Shown here piece after piece: positions 49,428-57,615 of a stretch of DNA of 64,000 nt (the stretch's first letter is position 1; each line of letters begins with the position of its first letter). The notes beneath the pieces were generated by a model. It saw nothing but the letters and a program-made list of their open reading frames with translations. It did no database searches and was not told the DNA's origin. Where the stretch lies: positions 1,736,001 to 1,800,000 of the forward strand of contig NZ_JAYRJY010000001.1 of the NCBI RefSeq assembly GCF_041906005.1, written 5' to 3'. The translations under genes and the position numbers were made by a program. Source of the stretch: Ferrovibrio sp041906005. GTDB taxonomy: Bacteria; Pseudomonadota; Alphaproteobacteria; Ferrovibrionales; Ferrovibrionaceae.

Positions 49428-50516
49428 ATGTCGATCCACGATCATTTCTCTCCCGATTACGCCACTGCACGTCAGAAGTTTCTCACTGCCGCACAGGCTG
49501 CCGGCGCATCGATCGAAAGCATCCCGCATCCGCTGAAAGGCATTGCCGGCGAGGAGCTGTTCACCGACGTGGCCTGGATCGGGCCGCGTGATGCCCGCGC
49601 CGTGCTGGTCACCGTGTCGGGCACCCATGGCATCGAGGGTTATTACGGCTCGGGCTGCCAGGTCGGCTGGCTGAACGAGGGCCATGCGGCAAAGCTGCCG
49701 GCCGATACCGCCCTGTTGCTGATCCATGGCAGCAACCCCTATGGCTTTTCCTGGGGCCGGCGGGTGAATGAAGACAACATGGACATCAATCGCAACTTCA
49801 TCGATTTCGACAGCAAGGCGCCGCCGGCCAATCCGGCCTATGCCGAAGTGCATGCCTGGCTGGTGCCGGAACAGTGGAGCGATGCGGCCGCCGCCGATAT
49901 CGGGCAGAAAATCGCGGCCTATTATGCCCGCGTCGGCGCGAAGGCGGCCACCGCCGCCATCGTCGGCGGACAGCACAGCCACAAGGACGGCATCTTCTAT
50001 GGTGGCACGCAGGCCTGCTGGTCGCACCGCACCATCAAGGCCATCGCCGACAAATATCTGCAGGCGGCCAAGCGCATCTGCGTGCTGGATTTCCACACCG
50101 GCCTCGGGCCGTTCGGTTATTCGGAGATGATCTGCCGCCATGCGCCGGATTCCGAGCCGCTTGCCCTGGCGCGCCGCTGGTTCGGCGAGGCCGTAACCTC
50201 GCCGGCCCTGGGCCAGTCAGACTCGCCCATCATCGAAGGCAATCTGCGCATGGGTCTGGTGCGCTTCTGCCCGCAGGCCGTGACCGTGGCGCTGAATATC
50301 GAGGTGGGTACACTGAGTTCGGAGGAAGTACGGTTGTCGGTGATCGCCGATAACTGGCTGCATTTGCGCGGCGATGTTTTTTCGCCGCTGGGCCAGCAGA
50401 TCAAGGCGCAGATCCGCGCCGCTTTCTATCCCAATACCGATGCCTGGCGGAACCTGTGTTATCCGCGTGCCGTGGAAATCCAGCACCAGGCCCTGGCCGG
50501 TCTGGCGTCAGCCTGA
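49428..50516 (+). CDS. DUF2817 M14-like metallopeptidase
   Basis: This is a 362-residue cytoplasmic protein of the DUF2817 family, which is related to zinc carboxypeptidases of the M14 clan. LVTVSGTHGIEGYYGSGCQVGWL contains the HGxEG zinc motif. LIHGSNPYGFSWGRRVNEDNMDINRNFIDFD is the substrate-binding block. RICVLDFHTGLGPFGYSEMICRH supplies the next conserved His, and VTVALNIEVGTLSSEEV contains the probable catalytic Glu. The natural substrate is not known. The ATG at 49428 follows an AGG Shine-Dalgarno. The longer frame to 49368 has no conserved sequence. It is not linked to a transporter. Confidence 0.88.
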   Translation: MSIHDHFSPDYATARQKFLTAAQAAGASIESIPHPLKGIAGEELFTDVAWIGPRDARAVLVTVSGTHGIEGYYGSGCQVGWLNEGHAAKLPADTALLLIHGSNPYGFSWGRRVNEDNMDINRNFIDFDSKAPPANPAYAEVHAWLVPEQWSDAAAADIGQKIAAYYARVGAKAATAAIVGGQHSHKDGIFYGGTQACWSHRTIKAIADKYLQAAKRICVLDFHTGLGPFGYSEMICRHAPDSEPLALARRWFGEAVTSPALGQSDSPIIEGNLRMGLVRFCPQAVTVALNIEVGTLSSEEVRLSVIADNWLHLRGDVFSPLGQQIKAQIRAAFYPNTDAWRNLCYPRAVEIQHQALAGLASA

Positions 50517-50520
50517 TCGA

Positions 50521-51369
50521 TCAGCCCGGCCGCTCGCCCGGATTGCGAAGGGCGCCATTCTGCGCCTGTGGCCCGCTGTCCCAGCGGCGCAGGATCTGGT
50601 CGTAGAGGCCACTGCGCCGGATGGCTTCCAGGCCACGGTCGAAACTGGTGCAGAGGGCGGCATCGCGGAAGGCGACGCTGTAGTCGGTGGGCGGGAACAG
50701 ATCATATTCCTGCAGCGCGGCACTGGTGTCGATGCCGATATCGGGGCTGCGCATCAGGTAGCGGAAGATGCGGCGATCCATGATCACCACGTCAGTGCGG
50801 TCGCCGAACAATGCGCGCACCTGCAGCATCTGATTGGCCACCTCGCGATAACGTGGATTGCGCACCTGCACATCTGCCATGGCAGGGCCCAGGATGCGGT
50901 GGGCGTTCTGAAAGGCCATCACGTCGTAGCCGACCAGATCGACTACGTCGCGCAGCACCAGCCTGCGGCCGGCCAGGGCAAAGGCGGCATTGCGATAGAC
51001 CAGCAGGGTACGCGTCAGGCAGCCGGGCAGACCCATGCTGGCATTGGCCGGCGTGATGCCGTCAAAGATGCCGCGGCGAAAATCCTCGCCCAGCCGGCCG
51101 AATGGGACCAGCACGGCGCGGAAATCCAGGCCCCCGGCCTGCAGCACTGCGGCCACCAACTCGTATTCCAGACCACTCATGCTGCCGTCGGGTTTCGCGG
51201 TCACATAAGGCGCCACCGGGCGCAGACCGATGGTTAGTGGCGTGTGTCCAGACGGTTGCGCCCGGGCTGCGGTCATGGGTATCGCGCCTGCCAGCAGGAG
51301 GGCTGCAAGCGGAAAAGTCCGGCGGGCGATCCATAACAGGAGGCCGCCAAGGATGTGGCATCGTAACAC
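50521..51369 (-). CDS. Orphan extracellular solute-binding protein (SBP_bac_3 type)
   Basis: This 282-residue exported protein starts with a signal peptide (LPLAALLLAGAIPMTAARAQ region, cleavage near residue 37). Family 3 solute-binding features include PLTIGLRPVAPYVTAKPDGSMSGLEYELVAAVLQAGGLDFRAVLVPFGRLGEDFRRGIFDGI and the C-terminal SFDRGLEAIRRSGLYDQILRRW. Such proteins usually deliver amino acids to ABC importers, but no permease or ATPase is nearby, and the ligand-binding Arg/Asp pattern (DITPANASM-like segment) is irregular. It may instead be a periplasmic signal receptor. It is divergent from a small HTH gene (82-base gap). Confidence 0.78.
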   Translation of the reverse strand: MLRCHILGGLLLWIARRTFPLAALLLAGAIPMTAARAQPSGHTPLTIGLRPVAPYVTAKPDGSMSGLEYELVAAVLQAGGLDFRAVLVPFGRLGEDFRRGIFDGITPANASMGLPGCLTRTLLVYRNAAFALAGRRLVLRDVVDLVGYDVMAFQNAHRILGPAMADVQVRNPRYREVANQMLQVRALFGDRTDVVIMDRRIFRYLMRSPDIGIDTSAALQEYDLFPPTDYSVAFRDAALCTSFDRGLEAIRRSGLYDQILRRWDSGPQAQNGALRNPGERPG

Positions 51370-51451
51370 GCCCAGATATTAGGATGCGGCCGATGATCCG
51401 GCAATGTGAACAGATGTATTCAGGCGGCAGACAGGTGCGGAGGGTTACGCG

Positions 51452-51802
51452 ATGACCCCGTTCGGCGCGCGCATCCGCAGCCTGCGCCAGGCGCGCGGCA
51501 TCTCGCTTAAGCAGATGGCGGCCGATCTGGGTGTTTCGGCGGCCTATCTTTCGGCGCTGGAACATGGCCATCGCGGCCGGCCAAGCTGGTTGCTGCTGCA
51601 GCGTATCTGCGGGTATCTCAACATCATCTGGGACGATGCCGAAGAACTGGCTGAACTGGCCAAGATGTCGCATCCGCGCGTCACCATCGACACGGCAGGT
51701 TTAAGCCCCCGGGCGACGCTGCTGGCCAACGAACTGGGTCGGCGCATCGACAAACTGGACGATGCGAAACTGGAACAGATGCTCAAGCTGCTGCGCGGCT
51801 GA
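51452..51802 (+). CDS. XRE-family helix-turn-helix regulator (near smr)
   Basis: This 116-residue DNA-binding protein has a Cro/CI-type HTH at about 6-60 (GARIRSLRQARGISLKQMAADLGVSAAYLSALEHGHRGRPSWLLLQRICGYLNII). A C-terminal helical region (DKLDDAKLEQMLKLLRG) probably serves for dimerisation. In many alphaproteobacteria an HTH gene like this lies beside smr, so it is probably an old neighbour. No target is shown. It is divergent from the solute-binding protein gene and may control it. It is convergent with the SDR gene (20-base gap). Confidence 0.86.
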   Translation: MTPFGARIRSLRQARGISLKQMAADLGVSAAYLSALEHGHRGRPSWLLLQRICGYLNIIWDDAEELAELAKMSHPRVTIDTAGLSPRATLLANELGRRIDKLDDAKLEQMLKLLRG

Positions 51803-51822
51803 GGCCCTGAAGATACCCTGCG

Positions 51823-52611
51823 TCAGCGCCCCGCCGCCGGGCGCGGCGCCGCCAGCCGCATGCCGGCATCGATCATCAACGTCTCGCCGGTGATGTTCGG
51901 CGCCGAGGTCAGGAAGAAGGCAATGTTCTCGGCAATGTCGGCGGCGGTGTTGGTGCGGCCCAGCGGCGCCATCGCGGCCCAGCCCGCCCGCAGCGCCTCG
52001 TAAGCCGTCTCGCCCATGCCCTGTTTCAGCCACTCGCCCTCGACAAAGCCGGGGCAGACGCTGTTGATGCGTACCTCAGGAGCCAGGACACGGGCCAGGC
52101 CCAGGGTCAGGCCGTTCAGCGCTGCCTTTGATGCAACATAGGCCAGCGATGAACCGACGGCGACCACGCCGGCGATCGACGAAACATTGACAATGGCACC
52201 TTTCGTGGCACGCAGATAGGGCTCGGCGGCGCGCACCATCTGGAAGGGGCCGATGGTGTTCACGGCATAGATGTCGTGGAAATCCTGCGCCGACAGGCCG
52301 GCAAGGTCCTTATGGGCGACGAACTTCGTCGTGCCGGCATTGTTGACCAGATAATCCAGATGGCCGAAATGGCTTACCGCCTCATCCACGATGCGGCGGC
52401 AATCGGTGTCACGGGCCACGTTACCCTGCACCAGCAGGGTATCGACGCCGCTCTTGCGGCATTCGGCGGCTACGGCTTCGGCCGCCGTCCGGCTTTTCGA
52501 GAAATTGATGGCTATGCCGCAGCCGCGCGCGGCCAACAGCCTGGCCGTGGCGGCGCCGATGCCGCTGGAGGCGCCGGTTATCAGCGCCACGCGCCCTGAA
52601 AGATCGGTCAT
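51823..52611 (-). CDS. Short-chain dehydrogenase/reductase (SDR)
   Basis: This 262-residue classical SDR oxidoreductase has the cofactor loop VALITGASSGIGAATARLLAARG at about 8-30. NNAGTTKF and the GPFQMVRAAEPYL helix follow, with catalytic residues in NVSSIAGVVAVGSSLAYVASKAAL (Tyr and Lys in the YxxxK layout). SVCPGFVEGEWLKQGMG and the ending GETLMIDAGMRL are typical. The arginine usually placed after the second strand is seen in INFSKSRTAAEAV, suggesting NADPH preference. The substrate is unknown. I use the ATG at 52611 rather than 52665. It lies 61 bases downstream of hslU on the same strand. Confidence 0.92.
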   Translation of the reverse strand: MTDLSGRVALITGASSGIGAATARLLAARGCGIAINFSKSRTAAEAVAAECRKSGVDTLLVQGNVARDTDCRRIVDEAVSHFGHLDYLVNNAGTTKFVAHKDLAGLSAQDFHDIYAVNTIGPFQMVRAAEPYLRATKGAIVNVSSIAGVVAVGSSLAYVASKAALNGLTLGLARVLAPEVRINSVCPGFVEGEWLKQGMGETAYEALRAGWAAMAPLGRTNTAADIAENIAFFLTSAPNITGETLMIDAGMRLAAPRPAAGR

Positions 52612-52672
52612 CGCTTGTCCTCCCGTTTCTGCGACTAGCAGACGACGGGAGGACGCGCCGGTCAAGTCGGCT

Positions 52673-53989
52673 TTACAGGATGAACTTGCTCAGGTCGGCA
52701 TTCTTCGCCAGATCGCCGATGCGGGCCTTCACATAGGCCGCATCGATGGTCACCGTTTCGCCGGAATGGTCGGCCGCCGTGTAGCTGATTTCCTCCAGCA
52801 CGCGCTCCAGAATGGTGTGCAGGCGGCGGGCGCCGATATTTTCCACGCCTTCATTTACATCCGCCGCGATCTGCGCCAGCGCATCGATGGCATCGTCGGT
52901 GAAGCTGAGTGTCACCTGCTCAGTGCCCAGCAGGGCGACATACTGCTTTAGCAGGCTGGCCTCGGGCTCAGTCAGGATGCGCTTGAAATCCTCACGCGTC
53001 AGGCCTTTCAGCTCCACGCGGATCGGCAGGCGGCCCTGCAATTCGGGCAGCAAGTCGCTTGGCTTGGCCACCGAGAAGGCGCCTGAGGCGATGAACAGGA
53101 TATGGTCTGTTTTCACGGTGCCGTGTTTCGTGTTGACCACCGTGCCCTCGATCAGCGGCAGCAGATCGCGCTGCACGCCTTCGCGCGACACGTCGCCGCC
53201 ACCGCGATATTCGCTGCGCGCGCAGATTTTGTCGATCTCGTCGATGAAGACGATGCCGTTCTGCTCCACCGAGGCAATGGCCTCCTTCACCAGGTTGTCC
53301 TGGTCCAGCAGCTTGTCGCTTTCCTCCTGGATCAGGGCCTTCATCGCCTCGCCCACGCTGGTCTTGCGCGGTTTGCCGCGCAGGCCGCCGAATGCCTTGC
53401 CCAGCATGTCCTGCAGGTTGGCCATGCCCATCTGCGCACCCGGCATGCCGGGAATCTCGAACATCGGCATGCCACTGCTGCCGGCATCCTTCAGTTCGAT
53501 CTCGATCTCGCGCTTGTCCAGTTCACCCTCGCGCAGCATCTTGCGGAATTTCTGCCGCGTCTCGACGCTGGCCTTGTCGCCGACCAGGGCATCCAGCAGA
53601 CGTTCCTCGGCCGCCAGCTCGGCGCGTGCGGACACTTCCTTGCGTTTGCGCTCGCGCGTCATGGTCACGGCGCTGTCCAGAAGATCGCGTACGATCTGCT
53701 CGACATCGCGGCCGACATAACCGACCTCGGTGAATTTGGTGGCTTCCACCTTCAGGAAAGGCGCGTTGGCCAGTTTGGCCAGCCGGCGCGAGATTTCCGT
53801 TTTGCCCACCCCGGTCGGGCCGATCATCAGGATGTTCTTCGGCAGCACCTCGTCGCGCAGGGCATCAGGCAGCTGCTGGCGGCGCCAGCGGTTGCGCAGG
53901 GCGACGGCGACGGCCTTCTTGGCCTCGTGCTGGCCGACGATATAACGGTCGAGTTCGGAAACGATTTCGCGCGGCGAGAACGAGGTCAT
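52673..53989 (-). CDS. hslU: HslU, ATPase subunit of the HslUV protease
   Basis: HslU (438 aa) is the hexameric AAA+ unfoldase that feeds the HslV peptidase. The Walker A motif GPTGVGKTE lies near residue 60, and Walker B in the HIDEID/VFIDEIDK segment. The I-domain is present (AEERLLDALVGDK and onward). The C-terminus DLSKFIL is the tail that inserts into HslV. I use the ATG at 53989, whose ATGA overlaps the hslV stop. The open frame to 54649 runs through hslV in another frame and is rejected. Confidence 0.97.
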   Translation of the reverse strand: MTSFSPREIVSELDRYIVGQHEAKKAVAVALRNRWRRQQLPDALRDEVLPKNILMIGPTGVGKTEISRRLAKLANAPFLKVEATKFTEVGYVGRDVEQIVRDLLDSAVTMTRERKRKEVSARAELAAEERLLDALVGDKASVETRQKFRKMLREGELDKREIEIELKDAGSSGMPMFEIPGMPGAQMGMANLQDMLGKAFGGLRGKPRKTSVGEAMKALIQEESDKLLDQDNLVKEAIASVEQNGIVFIDEIDKICARSEYRGGGDVSREGVQRDLLPLIEGTVVNTKHGTVKTDHILFIASGAFSVAKPSDLLPELQGRLPIRVELKGLTREDFKRILTEPEASLLKQYVALLGTEQVTLSFTDDAIDALAQIAADVNEGVENIGARRLHTILERVLEEISYTAADHSGETVTIDAAYVKARIGDLAKNADLSKFIL

Positions 53990-54543
53990 GACAGGGTTTC
54001 GATGATGATGTTGCGGTTGGTGTAGACGCAGATGTCGGCGGCGATTTCCAGGCTGCGCCTGGCAATCTGCTCGGCGGTCATGTCGGACCGGTCGATCAGC
54101 GCGCGAGCGGCTGCCAGCGCGTAGTTGCCGCCCGAGCCGATGCCGATCAGGCCGTCTTCGGGTTCCAGCACGTCGCCCGTGCCGGTCAGCACCAGCGAAA
54201 CGGATCTGTCGGCCACCGCCATCATGGCTTCCAGGCGCCGCAGGTAGCGGTCGGTGCGCCAGTCCTTGGCCAGTTCGACGCAGGCGCGAGCCAGTTGGCC
54301 GGGATGACGCTCCAGTTTCGCCTCCAGCCGCTCGAACAGGGTGAAGGCGTCGGCGGTGGCGCCGGCAAAACCGGCCAGGATCGAACCGTCGCCGATACGG
54401 CGCACCTTGCGGGCATTGGATTTGATCACGGTCTGGCCAAGGCTGACCTGGCCATCGCCGGCCAGAACCACCTGATCGCCCTTGCGGACGGCAAGGATGG
54501 TGGTGCCATGCCAGGTCGGCACGCGGTCGTCGCTGCTGCTCAT
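53986..54543 (-). CDS. hslV: HslV, proteasome-like peptidase subunit
   Basis: HslV (185 aa) is the threonine peptidase of the heat-shock HslUV complex. The catalytic Thr is in the TTILAVRKGDQVVLAGDGQVSLGQTVIK block, with the G-D-G-Q loop intact. The chain starts MSSSDDRVPTWHG before TTIL, so about 13 residues must be removed to expose the threonine, unlike E. coli, where only Met is removed. This leader pattern is common in alphaproteobacteria. The gene precedes and overlaps hslU, and a candidate sigma-32 promoter lies 35-63 bases upstream (54578-54606). Confidence 0.97.
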   Translation of the reverse strand: MSSSDDRVPTWHGTTILAVRKGDQVVLAGDGQVSLGQTVIKSNARKVRRIGDGSILAGFAGATADAFTLFERLEAKLERHPGQLARACVELAKDWRTDRYLRRLEAMMAVADRSVSLVLTGTGDVLEPEDGLIGIGSGGNYALAAARALIDRSDMTAEQIARRSLEIAADICVYTNRNIIIETLS

Positions 54544-54577
54544 GACGGGAAAACCTCAAGCATTGGAATGCCCTATC

Positions 54578-54606
54578 ATGTAGGGAGGCATGCCCGTGCA
54601 TGCAAG
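54578..54606 (-). promoter_or_regulatory. Candidate heat-shock (sigma-32) promoter of hslVU
   Basis: Reading the minus strand, CTTGCA (54606-54601) and CCCTACAT (54585-54578) are separated by 15 bases. They resemble the sigma-32 elements CTTGAAA and CCCCATNT at about 12 of 15 positions. The predicted start site would leave a leader of about 30 bases before the hslV ATG. No better promoter is visible in the gap. Confidence 0.5.
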
Positions 54607-54772
54607 CCGCCCCACATCGCCCAGCCATTGTCACGATCCTGGCCTGCAACCGGCAGTCTATGCTGCTTTGGTGGAGAGGCGAGTACGGGTGTAGGTCGCC
54701 CCCTCGACTCCTGTCACGCCCTATCCTAGAATTTTATCCACATCGGCCGATGGTCGCGGCCGGGGGGAATGG

Positions 54773-55642
54773 ATGAACTATCTCATTGATCCAAACGGAA
54801 ACTGGTGGCGCTGGCCGTCTGCGAACCTGGCCGAGCGCCTCGGATATCCCGACCCCGATTTCGACATGCCGTCTTATGCGGCGCGCAATCTCGGTTATGT
54901 CTGGCTGCTGGTGCAGCCGAATGTGACCTTCCTGCAATTCCGCGCCGGCATGCTCAGCCGCTTTTGCCTCGACTCGCTCAAGCCCTATCTGCGCAAGGCG
55001 GTGAAAGACAAGCCGGTTGGCCTGGTCTATTTCGCCAGCGGCTGGCTTGAGGAAGCCTATGTGGATGCCGAGCCATTGCTGGCGCGTGTTGACGAACTGG
55101 CGTTCCTGCGCGAACCGCGCATGCGGGATTTGTTTATTCGCAAGCCACATGAGCCACGCGACTGGGTGCACCATACCCATCGCGATCTGGCTGGCCTGTT
55201 TGAGCTATGGCGTTTTGTTGATGGCCAGTATACTCCGCCGGTCGAACGCTATCTAAAACAGACCGGCCTGATAAACAGAACAGTTCATGTTGAGCCCGGC
55301 AGTGACGGCAATCTGTATGTGAATACCAGCGGCGCCGGATTCACTGTTTACGATGATTTCTCCTTTCAGAATTGCATCGGCCGTCTACTGACCGATCAGC
55401 CTGACAAGGCGTATGGGCGTTGGGTTGAAAACACATATAAGAACTGTCTGGTGACTGGCGACCCAGTGCTCGACGACGTTGATGCCATCATTGAACAAGA
55501 TGGGCATGATCCCCGCCGCCGGCGTTATCAGCGCGTCATTTTGCGCTGGCGCACGCCGGACGGCAGGCGACTCATTACCGGTAGCTCGCTGGTCAATGCG
55601 ACTATCTCGATACCACTGGGTGTCGATAAACCTTCCGCTTAG
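54773..55642 (+). CDS. Unrecognised protein with PAS-like C-terminal region
   Basis: This is a 289-residue cytoplasmic protein (no signal or membrane segment). It starts MNYLIDPNGNWWRWPSANLAERLGYPDPDFDMPSYAARNLGYVWL. Its C-terminal half (about 180-280) reads VEPGSDGNLYVNTSGAGFTVYDDFSFQNCIGRLLTDQPDKAYGRWVENTYKNCLVTGDPVLDDVDAIIEQ..., which resembles a PAS fold (small-molecule sensing), but I cannot place a family. A GGGGG-type Shine-Dalgarno precedes the ATG. GC is visibly lower in the 3' half than in neighbours, hinting at transfer. It is convergent with the unknown GNAT-like gene at 55650 (7-base gap). The two may have travelled together. Confidence 0.6.
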   Translation: MNYLIDPNGNWWRWPSANLAERLGYPDPDFDMPSYAARNLGYVWLLVQPNVTFLQFRAGMLSRFCLDSLKPYLRKAVKDKPVGLVYFASGWLEEAYVDAEPLLARVDELAFLREPRMRDLFIRKPHEPRDWVHHTHRDLAGLFELWRFVDGQYTPPVERYLKQTGLINRTVHVEPGSDGNLYVNTSGAGFTVYDDFSFQNCIGRLLTDQPDKAYGRWVENTYKNCLVTGDPVLDDVDAIIEQDGHDPRRRRYQRVILRWRTPDGRRLITGSSLVNATISIPLGVDKPSA

Positions 55643-55649
55643 TTTTAGT

Positions 55650-56465
55650 TCAGTTGGCAATCGGCCGCTGTTCGCTGGTATCCGGTTTGCGGCGCTGCTT
55701 TTCTTCTGCTTCTTCTAGCAGAGCTTCGAAGCGTGCCATGTCCGCCAGCATTTCTGCTTGGGGCATCCATACCAGAGTGCCCTGATAATGCGGACCAACA
55801 GGCGAATTATACCAATCCATGGCCGGTTCGACGCGCCGATAGCCATAAGCGGCAGCAACACCCACTTCAACGAGCTTGGTGCTGACAAAGCTGATCGTGT
55901 AATCGGCATCCCATTTCGTATAGGCCAATGCCCGTGAGATACGGGGTAGAATAACGGCCATATGGCGGCGACGATAATCAGGATGAATCCAGGTGCAGCC
56001 CGAATAGACAACACGACCGTTGATGCGCGCAGCACTTGGCGCACTGATGGTGCAGCTTTCGCCATCGTGCCGCATCTTGGTGGGGTCGGCGTAGAACAAC
56101 TTCAAACTTTCGATTGCCTCGCCCAGATTGCTGTCGCTGAGATCGAACATATGCGCCGCTTGGGTGCTGATAATCTCGCCATCGCTGTTGCGGCCGATCA
56201 GCCAGAATCCCTTGCTGGCGTCGATGCCGCTATAATGACAATCAAAGGTCGGTGGTAATCCGTACCAATGTTTGAGGTTCATGCGGTTCACCTCGCGCAG
56301 TAGCTCAAAATCGACACTGAACTCCAGGGAGATACCGCGATCTCGGGCGGCCTTGTCGGCGGCCAGAAAGAAGTGGCCGAGCTTTTCACGAGGGCCGTGA
56401 TTGAGGGTGATCTGGTCGAGAAGACGCCGGGATTTCTGGGTAAGACGCGGGTAGTGGATAGACAT
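55650..56465 (-). CDS. Unrecognised protein with possible GNAT-like fold
   Basis: This is a 271-residue soluble protein. The middle contains GFWLIGRNSDGEIISTQAAHMFDL, FYADPTKMRHDGESCTISAPSAARINGRVVYSGCTWIHPDYRRRHMAVILPRISRALAYTKWDADYTISFVSTKLVEVGVAAAYGYRRVEPAMDW. The pattern of a strand, VYSGCTWIHPDYRRRHMA (resembling an acetyl-CoA loop with RRxxMA), a helix and then YGYRR looks like a GNAT acyltransferase, but this is inference. Codon choice is less GC-biased than in flanking genes (for example AAT, TTT, GAT runs), suggesting horizontal acquisition. No neighbour reveals a role beyond the adjacent 54773 gene. Confidence 0.6.
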   Translation of the reverse strand: MSIHYPRLTQKSRRLLDQITLNHGPREKLGHFFLAADKAARDRGISLEFSVDFELLREVNRMNLKHWYGLPPTFDCHYSGIDASKGFWLIGRNSDGEIISTQAAHMFDLSDSNLGEAIESLKLFYADPTKMRHDGESCTISAPSAARINGRVVYSGCTWIHPDYRRRHMAVILPRISRALAYTKWDADYTISFVSTKLVEVGVAAAYGYRRVEPAMDWYNSPVGPHYQGTLVWMPQAEMLADMARFEALLEEAEEKQRRKPDTSEQRPIAN

Positions 56466-56576
56466 ACATGCCTCCGTTGCAGGGTGGTAACGGCGGCGAG
56501 TCTACACACTTGCGGTTAGGCTGACATTGGGAATGCGTTTCCTAGGTTGTATCGCTGCAATGATGGCGGCATAAAA

Positions 56577-56602
56577 AAACCGGGCCGTTGCCGGCCCGGT
56601 TT
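56577..56602 (-). terminator. Intrinsic terminator after the XRE gene
   Basis: On the minus strand the stem AAACCGGGCCG/CGGCCCGGTTT (11 bp) around a tetraloop is followed by TTTTTTT. It lies 43 bases downstream of the XRE gene stop at 56645 and ends its transcript. On the plus strand it could also stop read-through from the left. Confidence 0.85.
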
Positions 56603-56644
56603 AATTGTCAGTGATTGAGATCGCCGGGGTAGCCCCAGAGAAGA

Positions 56645-57094
56645 TCAGGACTGCACCGTCTCCGGTTCCTCTTCGCCCTCGGGCTTGCCACTGTAAGAGG
56701 CAGCCGCAGCTTTGATCAGCTGGAAGATCCGGTCGCGCACCATCGGATCGGTGATCTTGCCGAAATTGCGCACCAACTCCAGCGCCTGCCGCCGCGAGAC
56801 CGGGCTCTTGTCCTGCTCGATCTCGGAAACCACGGCATGCTCGGGCCGTGCGGTCGGCTGCTGCTCGATGCCGGGCATGTCCTCGAAGAAGTAGGAAGGC
56901 GGCACGTTCAGGATCTGGGCGAATTGCTGCAACCGGCTGGCGCCAATGCGGTTCAGGCCCTTTTCGTATTTCTGGATTTGCTGAAAGCTCAATCCCACCG
57001 AGGCGCCGAGCCGCTCCTGGCTGAATCCCGCCAAGGTGCGGCAAGCGCGCAGCCTGGCCCCGACATGCGCGTCGTAAGGGTTCGGTTTACGCAT
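56645..57094 (-). CDS. XRE-family (Cro/CI) transcriptional regulator
   Basis: This 149-residue regulator has a clear N-terminal HTH: DAHVGARLRACRTLAGFSQERLGASVGLSFQQIQKYEKGLNRIGASRLQQFAQILNVPPSYFFEDMPG (about 6-75). This exact layout is common in Rhodospirillales genomes, often in several copies. The C-terminal part (SPVSRRQALELVRNFGKITDPMVRDRIFQLIKAAAA) is helical and probably serves for oligomerisation. I choose the ATG at 57094, because a GGAG Shine-Dalgarno lies 7 bases upstream. The earlier ATG at 57106 overlaps it. A strong terminator follows at 56577. Targets are unknown. Confidence 0.88.
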   Translation of the reverse strand: MRKPNPYDAHVGARLRACRTLAGFSQERLGASVGLSFQQIQKYEKGLNRIGASRLQQFAQILNVPPSYFFEDMPGIEQQPTARPEHAVVSEIEQDKSPVSRRQALELVRNFGKITDPMVRDRIFQLIKAAAASYSGKPEGEEEPETVQS

Positions 57095-57615
57095 CGACTT
57101 CTCCATCCAAAGTGAGTCAGTACACCCGTTTGATGTAGTGTTTTTACCACCAGTCGGGCGTCGCTGCTACCCGGTTGCAACTTTAGGCTTGCTCCAAAAT
57201 CGGGGATATTTCCGGCACTTACACTATGTTTCGCGGGCGGGAATCCGCCTGCAACGAGAATGGTTTAGGTCGGGAACAACTATGGCGTCGGCACCAATTT
57301 CATCCGTCACGGCCACATCCATCCCCGGTGTAAAATTTTGATAACCCATTCGCGCCGCCGGTCCCTTGACCGCGCCGCAGCCTATCGCGAGGGTAGAGAT
57401 CACAGGAGGAAACACCGACTAGGCGCAGTGTCGCAATACCCGGCCTGCCGGCCGGTGATCGGTGTCGAGGAGTTCTGTTCATGCGTGATGTTGCGCCGTC
57501 TTTCCCGCCCCCTGATCCGTCCCTGGCCGGTTCCGGCCGCTCCCGCCCCCTCTGATCCTTCCCCTGACCGTCCGGTCCGCCGGCCAAGTGCCGCCGGATG
57601 CCCATGGAGAATCCT
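57095..57615. other. 521-base gap between the XRE gene and the chemotaxis receptor gene
   Basis: No convincing ORF, tRNA or terminator is seen. The left third is AT-richer around 57125-57345 and should hold the XRE promoter and perhaps an operator, but I find no clear palindrome. The right part (57480-57600) is C-rich and carries only a 24-codon ORF at 57481 with no Shine-Dalgarno, which I do not call. The long receptor 5' leader may hold regulatory sequence. Confidence 0.5.

Noticed and set aside
53990..54649. Upstream extension of the hslU frame through hslV
   Set aside because: This stretch is hslV read in another frame. hslU orthologues begin at the ATG at 53989.
57481..57555. 24-codon ORF in the gap before the receptor gene
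   Set aside because: No Shine-Dalgarno, Pro/Ser-rich, and no evidence beyond an open frame.
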